Assembly: GCF_003473485.1 (NCBI RefSeq)
Contig: NC_053046.1
Span: 16,564,001 to 16,628,000, forward strand
Origin: Medicago truncatula
Lineage: Eukaryota; Streptophyta; Magnoliopsida; Fabales; Fabaceae
Length of the DNA: 64,000 nucleotides
Direction: 5' to 3'
Below the pieces are notes generated by a model. That model had not been told where the DNA came from. It worked only from the letters and a program-made list of their open reading frames with translations, and ran no database searches. Shown in pieces: positions 46,190-58,048 of this stretch. How positions within the stretch are numbered: position 1 is the stretch's first letter; every line of letters starts with the position of its first letter. A program made the translations under genes and the position numbers.

Positions 46190-47389
46190 ATTTGCCTCCC
46201 CATTTAATGCATAAAAGGAAGGAAATTGGAAAAAGGATAGTCCACCAATTAGAATAACGAGTTTATTTTAGCCAAAGTCCTCATCTTCCATCTCCTCCAC
46301 TCCTTTCTTTGAAGGGTGAGTTTGAATGGGATGAGAGGGAGTGGCTTTGGGGGGGGTAACAGTTCCACTTTTTTGATATTGTGAACAATGATAAATTAAC
46401 TGTAATGATTAATAATTTTTAAATTTTATAACAACATAAATTAAATTTGAATAATTTATCTAAAAATTTCAAAATTCTTCTCTATACAATTTTTTAAAAA
46501 ATAACAATGATTATTTAAAAAATATTTTTTTTTTTCTAAAAATAGCTTTAACAAAATACCTCAGAAACATGTCAATATTGCAGCTCTTTTATTATGTCAT
46601 TTTCATTCAAATCACTGAAAAATACTATCAAAGGCTACAGCTGAGAATCTCTTGAATTTTATTTTTTTGTTAATTCCAATTCAAACCAATATGATGTTGG
46701 GATTTGCATCTAATAAAATATGAAAAAGAAAATTCTGCTGCAAGAAAAGAAAATGCACTGCTAAAATATACAATAAAAAAATAGATTAATTCAGTTAGTG
46801 TACATGTAAGAGGGCATTAGTTAAGTTACCGGAAGTGCTATCGACGAGTTTGATGATTTTGTTGAGTGTTTGTAAGAAGACAAAGGAGCTTCAGTTCCAA
46901 TTTTTCCACTAATTGATTAGTTGATAAGAATTCAATTCATATTATGTGGATCAATATTTAACTCTTACTCTTATGAACACAAATCAAACTCAGCTAAAAT
47001 GTTATTTGTAAGAAAGGAATAAAATTAAACTCATTAATTCTAAACAATCATATTTGTTAATTTGCATAACTTTCTTCATAATTTCATTGACTATACTTTT
47101 TGAATTATAAACTTTTAATTGTTTTATATTATTTATTACTTTAAACCTTTTGTTTTTGAGGAAATATTTTAATCGTTTGTTGAGCTTTTTCTTCATAATC
47201 AGTCAAAAAAATGTTTTTCTTCGTAAAGTAATAAGTCATTGTAGTCAAGAAGTTTTTTTTTCTTTTTTTGAATGGATTAATTGTAGTCAAGAAATTTTTT
47301 AATTTATTTCATCTATAAACAAGAGTTCTTACTTTTCTTCATATAGTTATTATTTTCTTTTCTTTTCTGTCCATCCATAGCAAACTTAC
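46190..47389. other. AT-rich intergenic sequence
   Basis: No gene or delimited element is recognised. It separates the divergent NPF (-) and LysM (+) genes. The last few hundred bases before 47390 should contain the LysM gene's promoter; a pyrimidine-rich tract lies at 47330-47380. Confidence 0.4.
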
Positions 47390-47614
47390 ATGGCAGTAAC
47401 CATGAAAACAAGGGCTTGTAGGGGAGTATTTGTTTTACGTTCTTTTACCTTAGTGTTGATAGCATCAGCACTACTCAAAATTAATGATGCAAAAGAGTGT
47501 GATGAATTTTACGTTGTTAGAGAAGGTGATACCTTTTATAGCATAGCAGAGAAGTGCAATGATCCATTTATCTTGTTATCGAATCCACATGTCCGTGATC
47601 CTCAAGATATCTAA
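47390..47614 (+). CDS. Small secreted LysM-domain protein, truncated at the C-terminus
   Basis: A 74-aa open frame encodes a hydrophobic secretion signal (residues about 12-34, VFVLRSFTLVLIASALLKI) and one LysM repeat beginning near residue 41 (YVVREGDTFYSIAEKCNDPF, then NPHVRDPQDI). LysM modules bind chitin, peptidoglycan or related glycans. Short one-LysM secreted proteins of this type are common in plants. Relatives normally continue DPDDVFPGLVIKI or similar after the point where this frame stops (TAA 47612-47614). About 10-15 residues are therefore missing, which could weaken folding. It may be a recent pseudogene, or a shorter functional variant. Confidence 0.75.
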   Translation: MAVTMKTRACRGVFVLRSFTLVLIASALLKINDAKECDEFYVVREGDTFYSIAEKCNDPFILLSNPHVRDPQDI

Positions 47615-47810
47615 CATAAATAAAGCTTGCTTTGCTTGTGTTGTTGTTTTGATGATGTTCATTGGGACTCTTAAAAGTTGTTTATTTTTTGTTTTAGGTA
47701 GAATAGCTTAAAGTTATGTTAAAGCATCTAGCAATCCCTTTGTTGCCTTGTGTGATCTTGTGTCTTGCATACCAAGCTTGCATGTAATTATGCATTCCAG
47801 GCCTTTTGAG

Positions 47811-48090
47811 TCGGGTCATTTTAACTTGAATTGACTCACCACAAGTCTCTGACTTGGACTGAATCGTTTCAGTGGTTTTCTGAATCGTATCATGTATGAA
47901 TCGGTTCAAAACAACTTGAATCGTATCATGAAATCTTTCTAACTTACCTTGAATCGATTCAAAGAAATTTGAATCGTATCAATCTCCATCCTGGGATTTT
48001 TGAATTGATTCAAATCTTCATGCATCATCATTATTTCCATTTTTTTTAGCTGTCTGAATCGATTCACACATTTAGTGAATCAATTCGCAT
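47811..48090. repeat. Cluster of TGAATCGATTCA-like palindromes
   Basis: At least nine variants of a palindromic 12-mer (for example TGAATCGATTCA, TGAATCGTATCA, TGAATCGGTTCA, TGAATTGATTCA) occur within about 280 bases. They belong to the probable LTR and may be retroelement regulatory sites. Confidence 0.7.
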
Positions 48091-49080
48091 AGTTGTTTTT
48101 GGACGAATATTTGCACTTGCCACCCTTTTCTATATATACTCACTTCATCATAACACTCAACTCATTGAATCAGATGCATCTATTCTCTCTAGAGTCTCTA
48201 AACCCCATTGTTCATATATTCTTCAAAATGAAGCACTTTTTCTTAGAATCACTTTGTTCTTTGAGTCATAAGATTGCGAGAGTGCTATATGGATTGTAAG
48301 TTGGTTCATTCAAGGAAATTGATTGGGTAAATCAAGGTTCTAAAGTGAAGTGAATAATCTCATTCCCCCTCAAAAGGTCTTGGGGATTCTTTCTAAAGTT
48401 CTTGTGTTCAAGGGGATCTAATTGCCGGACGGAGCATCGAAAAGTTCGAGTGAAGAACTTTGCATAGGTAATTGAAGATTTGAAGACATCAAGAAGCCCA
48501 AATTTCAAAGGGTTTTGAAGATTGAGGGAGTAATTGCATAGGCATTGAAGAAATAGGGTAGTTTCAAGAAATTATTCTAATCACATTGTAATCAAACATT
48601 CAATATTCTAGTGGGAGTCCTTGGTGGAGGTGTTTTTCATCAAGAAGAGTAGACGTAGACCAAAGCAAGGACGAAAGAGTAAACTACTATAAATCTCGAT
48701 GTTTTATCTCTTCTCTATCCTCTTTAATTTTGATTAACTGTGTATTTGAAACTTGATATATTGATGGTATAGAAATTAAGTGTGATCTAGGTTTAATCTT
48801 TTAAACTCGATTTTGATTTTTTTCACATTACTATAAGATCACACTTGGTTTTGATTTATTGACAACAATTTATCAAACACTTATACAATTGTGTTAATTA
48901 GTATTATTGATTAATTGTTTTTAGGTTTGGTTTGAGATTGTGCTTGTTTTGTATCTTCTGTGATTTGTTGTATTATGATTACATAGAATCTTTCAATTCA
49001 AAGTTAATCTTAGCTTGAACATAGTCTTGTTATTTTTTATCATTGTTAATGAACCTTGCATAATCCGATAAGTCGTAATT

Positions 49081-49160
49081 TTTTTTTGTGGTGGTCGGGG
49101 TTTGAATCCCGGACCTTGCATATATTATTCATTGTCCCTACCAACTGAGCTAAGCTCACG
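49081..49160 (-). repeat. tRNA-derived SINE-like segment
   Basis: On the minus strand, TTAGCTCAGTTGGTAGGGAC resembles a pol III A box (D-arm) and GGGATTCAAACCCCGACC a B box (T-arm). The spacing exceeds that of a tRNA and no acceptor stem forms. It fits a SINE, not a tRNA gene. An A-run follows on the same strand. Confidence 0.6.
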
Positions 49161-49262
49161 AGGATCGATAAATCATAATTTGCCTTTTCTAAAAACGCTT
49201 TTGCTACAGACTCGATTTAAATCTTAAAACGCTATTCACCCCACCCCCTCTAGTGTGTATTA

Positions 49263-49823
49263 CATTGTCATACCGACCAACAATAAAATGTAACTATTTA
49301 CTCAAAAATATTTAGAGCATTTCATTCATAATAATATTTTGAATACATATTGGAATATCAATTAAGATTTGAAAACTAGTGCTTAGAGCATTTCATTCAT
49401 AGTAATATTTTGAATATATATATATTGGAATATTAATTAAGATTTTAAAACTAGTTAGAAATGTGATAACTTCTGTTAGAACATGCGTGATCTCATTGAC
49501 TTGTCTCTATTGATGTAACACCTCAAACTGTTTTTAGAATTATCGAATGATCCGACCAATCAATACGAATCTTTTTAATGTGCGTTGACCTTACTCATAC
49601 ACCTTACGATAAGCTTTCCTAAATGTCACTTCTCCAAATACTACTTCAAGTCACGCACGTTTAACTATAGAGTTTTTATTTGTTGACTATCAAAGACAAG
49701 ATTTATAACACCTGATATTTGTTTCAGGATTATCGACGTATTCCAAAAATCAACATGAGTTTTTTTCAACTTATTTTATCTTCACTTACATACTTTTTGA
49801 GAAACTTTTCATAAAGTTGCCAT
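49263..49823. other. Degraded repeat sequence
   Basis: Near 49514 TGTAACACCTCAAACTG recalls the start of a gypsy-type LTR. A nearby repeat of GAGCATTTCATTCATA (49315 and 49385) marks a short local duplication. No complete element could be delimited. Confidence 0.35.
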
Positions 49824-50631
49824 TAGGGGCGGAGCTACATACCTTTGAAGGTATGTAAGTGAACCCCTTGAACAATTATAGACCAATTATTCCATTTTCT
49901 TACAATTTGCATCCCCTGGATTTATTGTCTTGCACCCAAGTCAAAGATATTGTTTCCTCCTTCAATTTTTTTTTACTTTATTCAAAAGGCAAGGAACAGC
50001 CTCACAAGCTCAAACACGTGAGGCAATGGTCATCTGGCAAGAGAATGCTACCAAGTCAAATTGGTTTATGTGTACTCTATACAAATGCATCATACAATCT
50101 GCTATTCTCCATCTCTCTTTTATTCTATTCTCTTTTATTCTCTCTTCTCTTTTTCTTTGTCTTTAGATTATTTTTATGATCAATAATAGTCTATTATTAA
50201 TGATATTAATGATATTCTTACTTCTAAATTCTATAAATAAGTTAACTGAAAGCAGAGATGTTAGCAGATTAAGTTATAGTATTTGATAAAATTAACGGTT
50301 GAATTACCTATTAATATGAAATGTCAAAAAATTATTTTTAATTAATGTTTATTGCTTTCAATTAAGATAATAAAAGTAAAATCAATAGAAAAATAATATG
50401 TTATAAGTTATAAACTTAAACACTACTTAAAATAGCTTGAAACATAGCAAGGTAGTAAAAATTGCTATAAACTCGTACGCAAAATTGTTAATAATTAGGT
50501 CTAATTTAATCAGATGAACTCATAAATATAAACTTAAAAAATGACTTTACCAAACCGCGTCATAATTGTAACAAAAAAAAAACGCGTCATAATTCTGCAC
50601 CTCATGATAGGGAGTCCCAGCTACGCCACTA
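49824..50631. mobile_element. hAT-like non-autonomous element (808 bp)
   Basis: Short TIRs TAGGGGCGGAGCT and TAGTGGCGTAGCT (complement of the right end) bound an AT-rich interior. The 8-bp flanks GTTGCCAT and GTCACCAT match at six positions, consistent with an old hAT duplication. No transposase is present. Two overlapping open frames (49859-50179 and 49930-50166) have no recognisable domain. Confidence 0.6.
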
Positions 50632-51472
50632 GTCACCATCCAATTATTACTTGAAGTCAAACACACTTAAATTATTTCAAGTCAAACACACACAAAAATC
50701 AACATGAGTCCTAATTGAATATCACAACTTTTTTAAATTACTTAAAAAATTTAATTGAATACTGAAAGACTTTTTTAGCATAAAAAATTATTTTAAAATC
50801 TTTTACAATCATAATCCAATAAGTAATTATATTTTTATAAATTACCCCTATGAACACTTGTTTTAAGAGAATAAAGAAGTTATTCTAAAATATGATCTAC
50901 ATTTGTTTAAAAAAAAGTGATCTATATTGAAAGATAATTTAGGAATAATAAAAATAAATAATCATCAAGAATATATTTTTTCCCTGCTTGTAGTATTTGA
51001 GATCAGAGTATGTTGATGATAGTGGTAATTATGAGTTATTATTGATGCTGCTAATGGGTGAAAGAAATGGTATCACATTGGTAATGTTGTTATGGATGGA
51101 CATCATGTTCCTGGTTTATTAGAGAGACACTAGCGATTGTTCATTGTTATTTCATGCATATAATGTCGGGAGAAAGAAAACGATGAAGTACGATGTAACA
51201 TTCAGTCACGATAGATGCACATGCCAATCCAAATTTGAAATTTCCTACCGAGTACCGACATATGAAACACACTGTCAAGAATATTCAAAAGAATCCAAAA
51301 TTAATACATTTTACACAAAGGTCATTTTTGCCACTAGGTTACGGCCGACTCTAGTTCTTTCATGTTTTGGACTACTTATTCAAAACGACTATGCTCGACA
51401 ATCTACATGTTGGACATAGGTATATGACACTTGTTTGGTAAAATTTAACCAATAATTGATAAACTATTCTTA

Positions 51473-51580
51473 CAATCGTGGTTGAGCCTAATATAACCTC
51501 ACAGAATCGGTTTGTGAGATGGATTGTCTCACTTATAAACACATTGTTAAACCATCTCCTATCTAATGTGAGACTCTTAA
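51473..51580. repeat. Dispersed repeat with AATCGTGGTTG start, copy 1
   Basis: This copy shares AATCGTGGTTG, CACTTATAAACACATTGT and a GTGAGACTCTTAACA-like end with copies at 52231-52350 and 54546-54658. It is probably part of a short interspersed or LTR-derived family common in legumes. It is not coding. Confidence 0.7.
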
Positions 51581-51610
51581 CAACTATCTTATAATCGACG
51601 AACTTATAAC

Positions 51611-51732
51611 CCATTTGGGTTGATCCGGTGGTGCTAGCCTGGGATCGTGGAGTATACTACTCCCCAAGATCTCAAGTTCGATTCTTACTGATGCCAATTT
51701 AAGTGGGTTATTTAACTTCTTAAAAAAAAAAA
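51611..51732 (+). repeat. tRNA-derived SINE-like segment with A-run
   Basis: TTGATCCGGTGGTGCTAG resembles an A-box region and CAAGTTCGATTCTTA a B box. An A-run follows at 51722-51732. This layout fits a SINE. No tRNA fold is evident. Confidence 0.5.
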
Positions 51733-52230
51733 TCAACAAACTTATAATAGATAGCGGATAAGTTAATTTAATTAATATTTAATCGTTTTTCAATTAAACT
51801 TCAATCGAGCATATTTAATCAATAACATCTCATGTCCACATGAGGAGCCAATGGTCAACGGTTACAAGATGTCGCCGTCTATGATCGTCGCTTAATGGTT
51901 ACCTCTCTTTTACTCCTTAAGGCTCTGCATTTCAACGAATAAAGGGGCACCTCGTTACCTAAAAAATTTACGATTCATTTTTATCATTTATCTCTCACTC
52001 TTTACTCGCATACTGATCTGAGTGTTAGAAAGTTTGCAGGCCTTATAGCCTTATCATCTCAAATCACGTCCTAGCTTTATCATCCTGTATAGCCTTTTTA
52101 CAATTTAGAAATCGTGGTTGGCCCTACCGTTCAACACTATTGGGCTTGGTTCGTGGACATAAATGATGAGTGACCCGATAGCTGAAACATGATAGCAGGT
52201 AGCCCAAAGGATATTGAAGAAGCTCTGATA

Positions 52231-52350
52231 TCATTTTAGAAATCATGGTTGGGTCTGACAACACCACAAAACCGAACTTATAAGGTGAGGATTGCAACAC
52301 TTGTAAACACATTGTCATATCATCTTCTATCCGACGTAGGACTCTTAACA
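52231..52350. repeat. Dispersed repeat, copy 2
   Basis: A second copy related to 51473-51580. A separate AAATCGTGGTTGG start at 52107 is followed by about 120 bases of unrelated sequence, so two copies may be nested or rearranged here. Confidence 0.6.
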
Positions 52351-52832
52351 TAAATTGACGACGCCATCGACATGATTATCTCTTAATCAATCAACACAAT
52401 GAGTCCTGAGTTGGGGTCGAATCTCAAACCAACTTCCTTAAACTTTTGTTCATACAAAAATAACCTATTTTTGTGAACTTATCTTTGATTTATCATTACT
52501 CCTTTTGGTATTCTTTTGGCATTAATCTGATCCACCTATTCATTCAAGTACCCAACAAAAAATTAAAACAATCCCATCCAACCACATGATCAATTTATGA
52601 GACTTTGCTTTCTTCTCACTTCACTTTAGTATAAATCAGAAAATAAATGCCACTAAATAACTCTGTATACAACAATTGTGAAATGTGTGCATAAACATTA
52701 AACAATATTAAAATAACTCTGAAACCCTTTTCCAGTGAAATTTCTATCACGCTATTGTTCTTTCCTTGGTTATAGCACAGCACCTTGTTTTTCTTCTAAC
52801 GCCGTGTAACTGTTCGACGAAATGCCTGAACC

Positions 52833-55800
52833 ATGCATTCTCTCACCTTCCCACATTTGACCCTTTCTCTCTTTCCCCCTATCTTTGTCTCATCACACTC
52901 TTCAAGAAAAGTTCAAAACTTCGCAGTTTTAAGCGAGTTTAGTTTGGTTCTTGGGCGTGAAAGTTCTATCAGAAAAGATCATTTTTACACTCAAAAGGGT
53001 TTGTATTGGTCTTGTTCTCGGTTTTTGACACGGTGCAAGGATTGGGCTGGTGATTTTTCGTCTTTGGAGGAGGAGTTGTTGGAGTTCATGCAGAATTCGG
53101 AGAATCCAGAAAGGTTTCCTACAAAGGAGGAGTTGATTAGAGGTGGGAGAGTGGATTTGGTTGAAGGGATTGTTAAAGAAGGTGGGTGGTTATCTTATGG
53201 GTGGAATTTGAATCATGGGTCTGTTGAAAGTGTTGATTTTGAAGATGGGAATGTAGCTAAGGCTTCTGGGGTTGCTGCTTCTTCGAATTCGGATGATTTG
53301 TCTTTGGCTAACTCTTCTCAACCAGCTGAATCAGTGTGAGGATCCTGTTATATTTTTCTTTTCAATATTCTTTTGTTGTAAATCCGTCTTGCATTTAAAT
53401 TTTCGTGGCTTGAGGTGTTTTGGAATTAGGGAATGGTTAAGGTGCCTAACATAGGTTTTGTTTTGGAGCTTTTAATTTGGAATATTTTGCATGTACCTTT
53501 AAAATTTTGCAGCAATGAGCTATTGTGTTTGTAGCTTAGTACATTTATAACTTTCTACTGTTTTTGTTTAAGATCATCGATGTTGTATGGGATGGAGTGT
53601 TGGAAAGTAAAACAGGAGAATAAAATCAGTATAGTGGAGATGAGAATGATGGCTTGGATGTGTGGAAATACTAGAGAGGAGATAGAATTAGAAATGGTAG
53701 CCTTAGTGAAAAGATAGTTGAATCTCGGCTTTGCCACTTAGGTGTTTTGGGTATGTAGGAGGAGAGTTATATTGTAGATTATGTCGTTTAGAGATTTGGT
53801 CAAACAGAGGATAGTCCAATCCTATAGGCAGAGGAAGCCAACAAAAACTATAGCATAAACTATTAAGAAAGACATAGAGGTCAATGGTTTGGCTAGAGAT
53901 ATGATCTATGAAAGAATATTATGTTGTTTAATCCATGTAGTTTACCCCACCTAGTGGGATAAGACTTGGTTGTTGTTATTGTTGTATTTTTCTTATCATG
54001 AATCGTTTGTGCCTTTGTGGTTTTTAGCGAGCTTGGTTTGGTTTTGGGGCATAACATTGGTTTTGGAGGTTTTCATTTGGAACATTTTGCATGCACCTTT
54101 AATGTTGCAGCAGCGGGCTAATGTGTTTCTTTGATTACAATTATACGCTTCTATTGTTTTTATTTCATGCCATGTTATTATTCTTATCGTTGAATGGATG
54201 AATTAGATGCAATTTTGAGTGATGCCGTAATTGTTATATTCTGTTAAACAGGGAAATAGAAGCTGAGGAGTCTGGTATTGAGGGCATACTTAATCGTTTG
54301 GAGAAATACAGAAATAGTTCTTTCGGAGGTGGATTCGGAGAGAAAGAAGTTGGTGTTTCGTCCGATAATAAAAAAGATAAAGAGGAATGGGATCATAGAA
54401 CCATAAAAGATGGAGTAAGTAAATAATATCCCTTTCGAATTTTGTATGTTGTTCAGTTTCTACTTTTATTGCATGTTAGAAGTAAAAAAAATGTTGGAAT
54501 TATGGAACACTTCTAATATTAAAAAAATGTATCATTTATATTATTGAAATCGTGGTTGGGCCTAACACAACCCTGCAAAACCAGCTTGTGAGGTTAGGAT
54601 TGCCCCCACTTATAAACACATGTTCAGGTCATATTTTATCCAATGTGGGATTCTAACATGAAGTTGATGTTTCGTGCAATAATAAAAAAGATAAAGAGGA
54701 ATGGGATCATGGAACCACAAATGGTGAAGTTAGTTAATATTATACCCTTCAAATGCTGCATGTTGTTTCTTAGTTTCTATTTTTATTGCATATTTCAGAA
54801 GTTAAAAATGTTGGAATTATATAAAACCTATACTCCCTTCGTCCCTTAGTCTAGGAACTTCTACCAAAAATCTCGGGTATTGAAAGTTGTTGAAGTAATA
54901 AATTTGTCTGAAATGTGTGTTAGTTATTTATCCCTATAATTATTAATATCATAAGAGAGGGAAAATGTATTTATTTTTTTTAGTGGTAAATTAAATATGG
55001 GTTTTTTGTAAAGAAATCAAATCATCAATGCTTGTGGAATTTTCTAGAGAGCTTTATAGTTAGGGACACATAATTGTTTGTAAATGGTCTTATAATTAGG
55101 GACAAAGGGAGTAATATTAAAAAAAAAAATTATCATTCATATTTCCAATGTTTCTTCTATTATGTATTTCATCCAATCAGTTTAAGGAAACTATTGTATG
55201 GGTTTACTATTCAACAAACATTTTAGTGAGCTGTTGTGACCAGAAATTGAGAGTTGAATATTGTTTTTGATACCTTTTACTACTTAAACTTTAAAGTATT
55301 AATTTTAGTGTCTTCTATGTTGTAAAGGTAGCTGCCAAACTTAACAATAGTAGTAGACAATCCTCATTGAACCCAACAACCAGTCCCCTCAGTGGTTCCC
55401 AGATCAAACTTGATCAACACGGATCTCAACTAGCTTCTAATAATTCAAGAAACTCAATTAAGCCAGAGACATGGAGAAGTTGGATTGATCAGAGAACTGG
55501 TTTTTCAAACGCAGATTTTGAAGGTAATCTCTTTTACATTTCAGGTTGCGTTTTCTTTGTATTATAATCTGGATCAACTGATATATTTGCAATTATGACT
55601 TACAGATGCTGAAATTGTTCCCAGTGAAACTCAGAAAGGACGTGCGAGCGATGTTTCAGGACGACTTGAAATCGTCAAAATAGGAGAGTTTTCTGACGAA
55701 CCAATAAACAGAGAAACAGGATTAGATACTCTTGACACAATTGTAAATGCAAATCACAATGACATTAAGTCCCGTATCCAGCTTCTGGAATCGGAGCTAT

Positions 55801-58048
55801 CCTCTGTACTTCATTCGTTGAGGTCTAACACCAGTGAAGTTACAATGCTAATGGTAAGCCGTAAGAGTAATAATATAATGAACTAATTTTAGGACTTCCA
55901 TGTAAATTACTCAAGAAATAGCACAAGATTCGCACACTTCCTGATATTCTCACTTACCAATTATTTTTAATTTTTATTTACACAGAAGGGTCGATTTTAA
56001 TTATCAATTATTGAAAAATAAAATTAAAAAAATACAGATAAGAGAATTTCTCACCACTTCTCTTTCGGAGAGGTAAAAAGGTACATTCTACAAAACTAAG
56101 AAAAAGGATAAGAAAATTATAATCTGCTTCCACTTCTATTTTGGAAGGAAGAGGAGAGTTTTGCTGTGCCACTTATTTGGAGCTGAGATAATCACACAAT
56201 CACATTAAAGGCACTAAAGACATTTTGCTTACCAATTTCTTAAGTAAACAGCCCATTTCGTTCCTTGAATATGTCATACGGTGTCCCTATAGTTCTCAAT
56301 GCATCAAAATTACAAAAACATCCCCGAATGTATCTGTTTATATTCAATTTAGTACTCTAATGTATCTTTTCTTAGTTAGTTTGGTCCTCAAATATGTCTT
56401 CATTTGAAGTTTCTATATATTCAGAGACCATTATTAATGACATTGCCTCATACATTTTGCGACCAAAATTACTATTTGTTCCAATTTGATGTTATGATTC
56501 AGTAAGTTGCGTGAAACTGTCTGTTATGACCTGGTGTTAGTAAAGCGTTTTCACATGCTCACTGGGTTCTTAGACTCGGAAAGAAAATGTATATTTAAAA
56601 CATTTTACAATATGCATGTGATTTAATTGGTTTAGGTGTAGCTACTACCTACTACAAATGCACGTTTGTTTACTGTAAAGAAACTAGAGCCTAGAAAAAT
56701 GTTTCTTTTTCATTAGAATAGTCTTTCACTGACTGTCAATATCGCTTTGAAGGCCTTTCCTCAGCAAATCCTAAAACTAGTCTTGATTTGTCTGCTCTGC
56801 TGTGTATTCTTCAACAGGAGCAGAAGAATTCTTCTGATGATCTAGCAAAGCTTTCCGATGCTTGGGAATTCCAGGAAACTGAAATCATGAATTCTCAAGC
56901 CAGACTACGTTCGTTACGTGCCAATTTGGCAGTGTTAGAAGGAAAGATGGCATTGGCAATAATGTATCCTCCGACACCATTCAAATAATTTCACAATTCA
57001 CACACAAAAAAATCTAAATCTTGACTATATCATATTATTTTTTCCCAGGGATGCACAAAAGGCTATTGATGAGAAGCAGAAGAAGATTGATCATGCCCAC
57101 AAAGCTTTGAAACTTTTGAAGCCGACTTGTGTAGTTTGGCCTAATATTGCTTCCGAAGTATTTTTAGTAGGATCATTTGATGGCTGGTCTTCCCAGGTCT
57201 AATCTCTTTCTGAGAACTTTTTATTTAGGTTATGGTAGATAGTAGATCATGTGCGTTTGTGCTTTTTTAATTAACAACATAGGTCTTACAAACTTTAAAA
57301 TGATTAATCAAGCTTTTTAAAATAAAACCAATAACCCCAAAAAAAAAAAAAAAACTTCAGTACTTTTCATTGTGTATTGGCTTTGGTTAAATAGTTTCAT
57401 GTGACCATTTTCCTTGAAACTGTTTTTACGATTTGGAGAATGTTATGTCACTTGCATGGATGCCATATCAAATATCGGGTCAGGGTTCACAAACAATCTT
57501 GCATGGGATGTCTGCATACAATATTAGATTAAAGTACTCTTGGAATGAACCGCCAGTTTTGCCTATTATATTGGTATTCATAGGTCACTTTCAATTGTTT
57601 GTTCGATGAAATTAAATTGCCTCCGCTTTTGTCATTGTGTTCTGCAAAAAGGAAGTATGAATTGTCTGTGATTTGTAGAATGACGAATGCCGCATTACAA
57701 AATTTTTGTATATGGACACTCTCAAAGTCGTTCAGATAAATATATTGGCCACATCACGTATTTAAATGATATTTAACTGAAAGCATTGCATTGCAGAGAA
57801 AGATGGAGAAATCAAATACTGGTATATTTTCTGTGTTTTTGCAGCTGTATCCTGGAAATTATGAGGTTAGTTGTATTTCAAACATGTTTACGTTGTGACA
57901 GATAAGATATACGTTGAAAGCAATATAATGATTTGATTTTTTGTTGCAGATCAAGTTTATTGTTGACGGTGAATGGAAAATTGATCCATTGCGTCCGGTG
58001 GTTAACAACAATGGCTACGTGAATAATCTTCTTGTCGTTCATGATTGA
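52833..58048 (+). CDS. PTST-like plastid CBM48 protein (starch granule initiation family)
   Basis: Eight exons join in phase: 52833-53335, 54252-54414, 55328-55523, 55606-55853, 56818-56963, 57049-57196, 57797-57865 and 57950-58048, giving 523 aa. The N-terminus is serine-rich and basic, like a plastid transit peptide. The module LEEELLEFMQNSENPERFPT (with GWLSYGWNL after it) is shared by the PTST2/PTST3 subgroup. A coiled-coil-like region spans exons 4-6 (RIQLLESELSSVLHSLRS to KALKLLK). A C-terminal carbohydrate-binding module 48 follows: WPNIASEVFLVGSFDGW, YPGNYEIKFIVDGEWKIDPL, NNLLVV. These proteins bind glucans and recruit starch synthases (for PTST2, SS4) to start granules. Choice between PTST2 and PTST3 is not certain. 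Confidence 0.9.
53573..53965 (+). mobile_element. RTE-type LINE 3' fragment in intron 1 of the PTST-like gene
   Basis: The plus strand reads LYGMECW, VEMRMMAWMCGNTREE and related sequence typical of the C-terminus of plant RTE-clade LINEs, with a stop and frameshifts. The fragment ends with a TTGTTGTTATTGTTG tail, as is usual for this clade. It inserted in intron 1. Confidence 0.65.
54546..54658. repeat. Dispersed repeat, copy 3 (in PTST-like intron 2)
   Basis: Begins GAAATCGTGGTTGGGCCTAA and includes CCACTTATAAACACATGTTC, ending near ATGTGGGATTCTAACATG. It is the third copy in the window of the family at 51473-51580. It sits exactly between exon 2 with its intron start and a decayed duplicate of them. 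Confidence 0.7.
54661..54835 (+). pseudogene. Decayed tandem duplicate of PTST-like exon 2
   Basis: This stretch repeats 54341-54520 of the same gene, which covers the last third of exon 2 and the first part of intron 2, including AATAAAAAAGATAAAGAGGA. Substitutions change the former donor region (GTTAGTTAATA in place of GTAAGTAAATA). No acceptor is preserved at its left edge because the dispersed repeat lies there. It is unlikely to be spliced into the mRNA. Confidence 0.75.

Larger units (their letters stand above)
47640..49262. mobile_element. Probable copia-type LTR sequence
   Basis: The region carries LTR/leader-like sequence of a legume copia family: many TGAATCGATTCA-like palindromes (47811-48090), TATA-like TATATATACTCA (48130-48141) and the terminal phrase CTATTCACCCCACCCCCTC near 49228. 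The 5' end and target duplication could not be fixed. A tRNA-derived SINE-like segment lies inside at 49081-49160. Confidence 0.45.
50632..52832. other. Intergenic sequence with dispersed repeats; PTST-like promoter at right end
   Basis: Two copies of a dispersed repeat (51473-51580 and 52107-52350) and a SINE-like unit (51611-51732) account for about 480 bases. The remainder is AT-rich with short open frames. The region before 52833 presumably contains the PTST-like gene's promoter, and a 13-codon upstream open frame sits at 52822-52860. Confidence 0.45.

Noticed and set aside
49081..49160. tRNA gene on the minus strand
   Set aside because: A-box- and B-box-like motifs are present, but no acceptor stem or anticodon arm can be drawn and an A-run follows; it is called a SINE instead.
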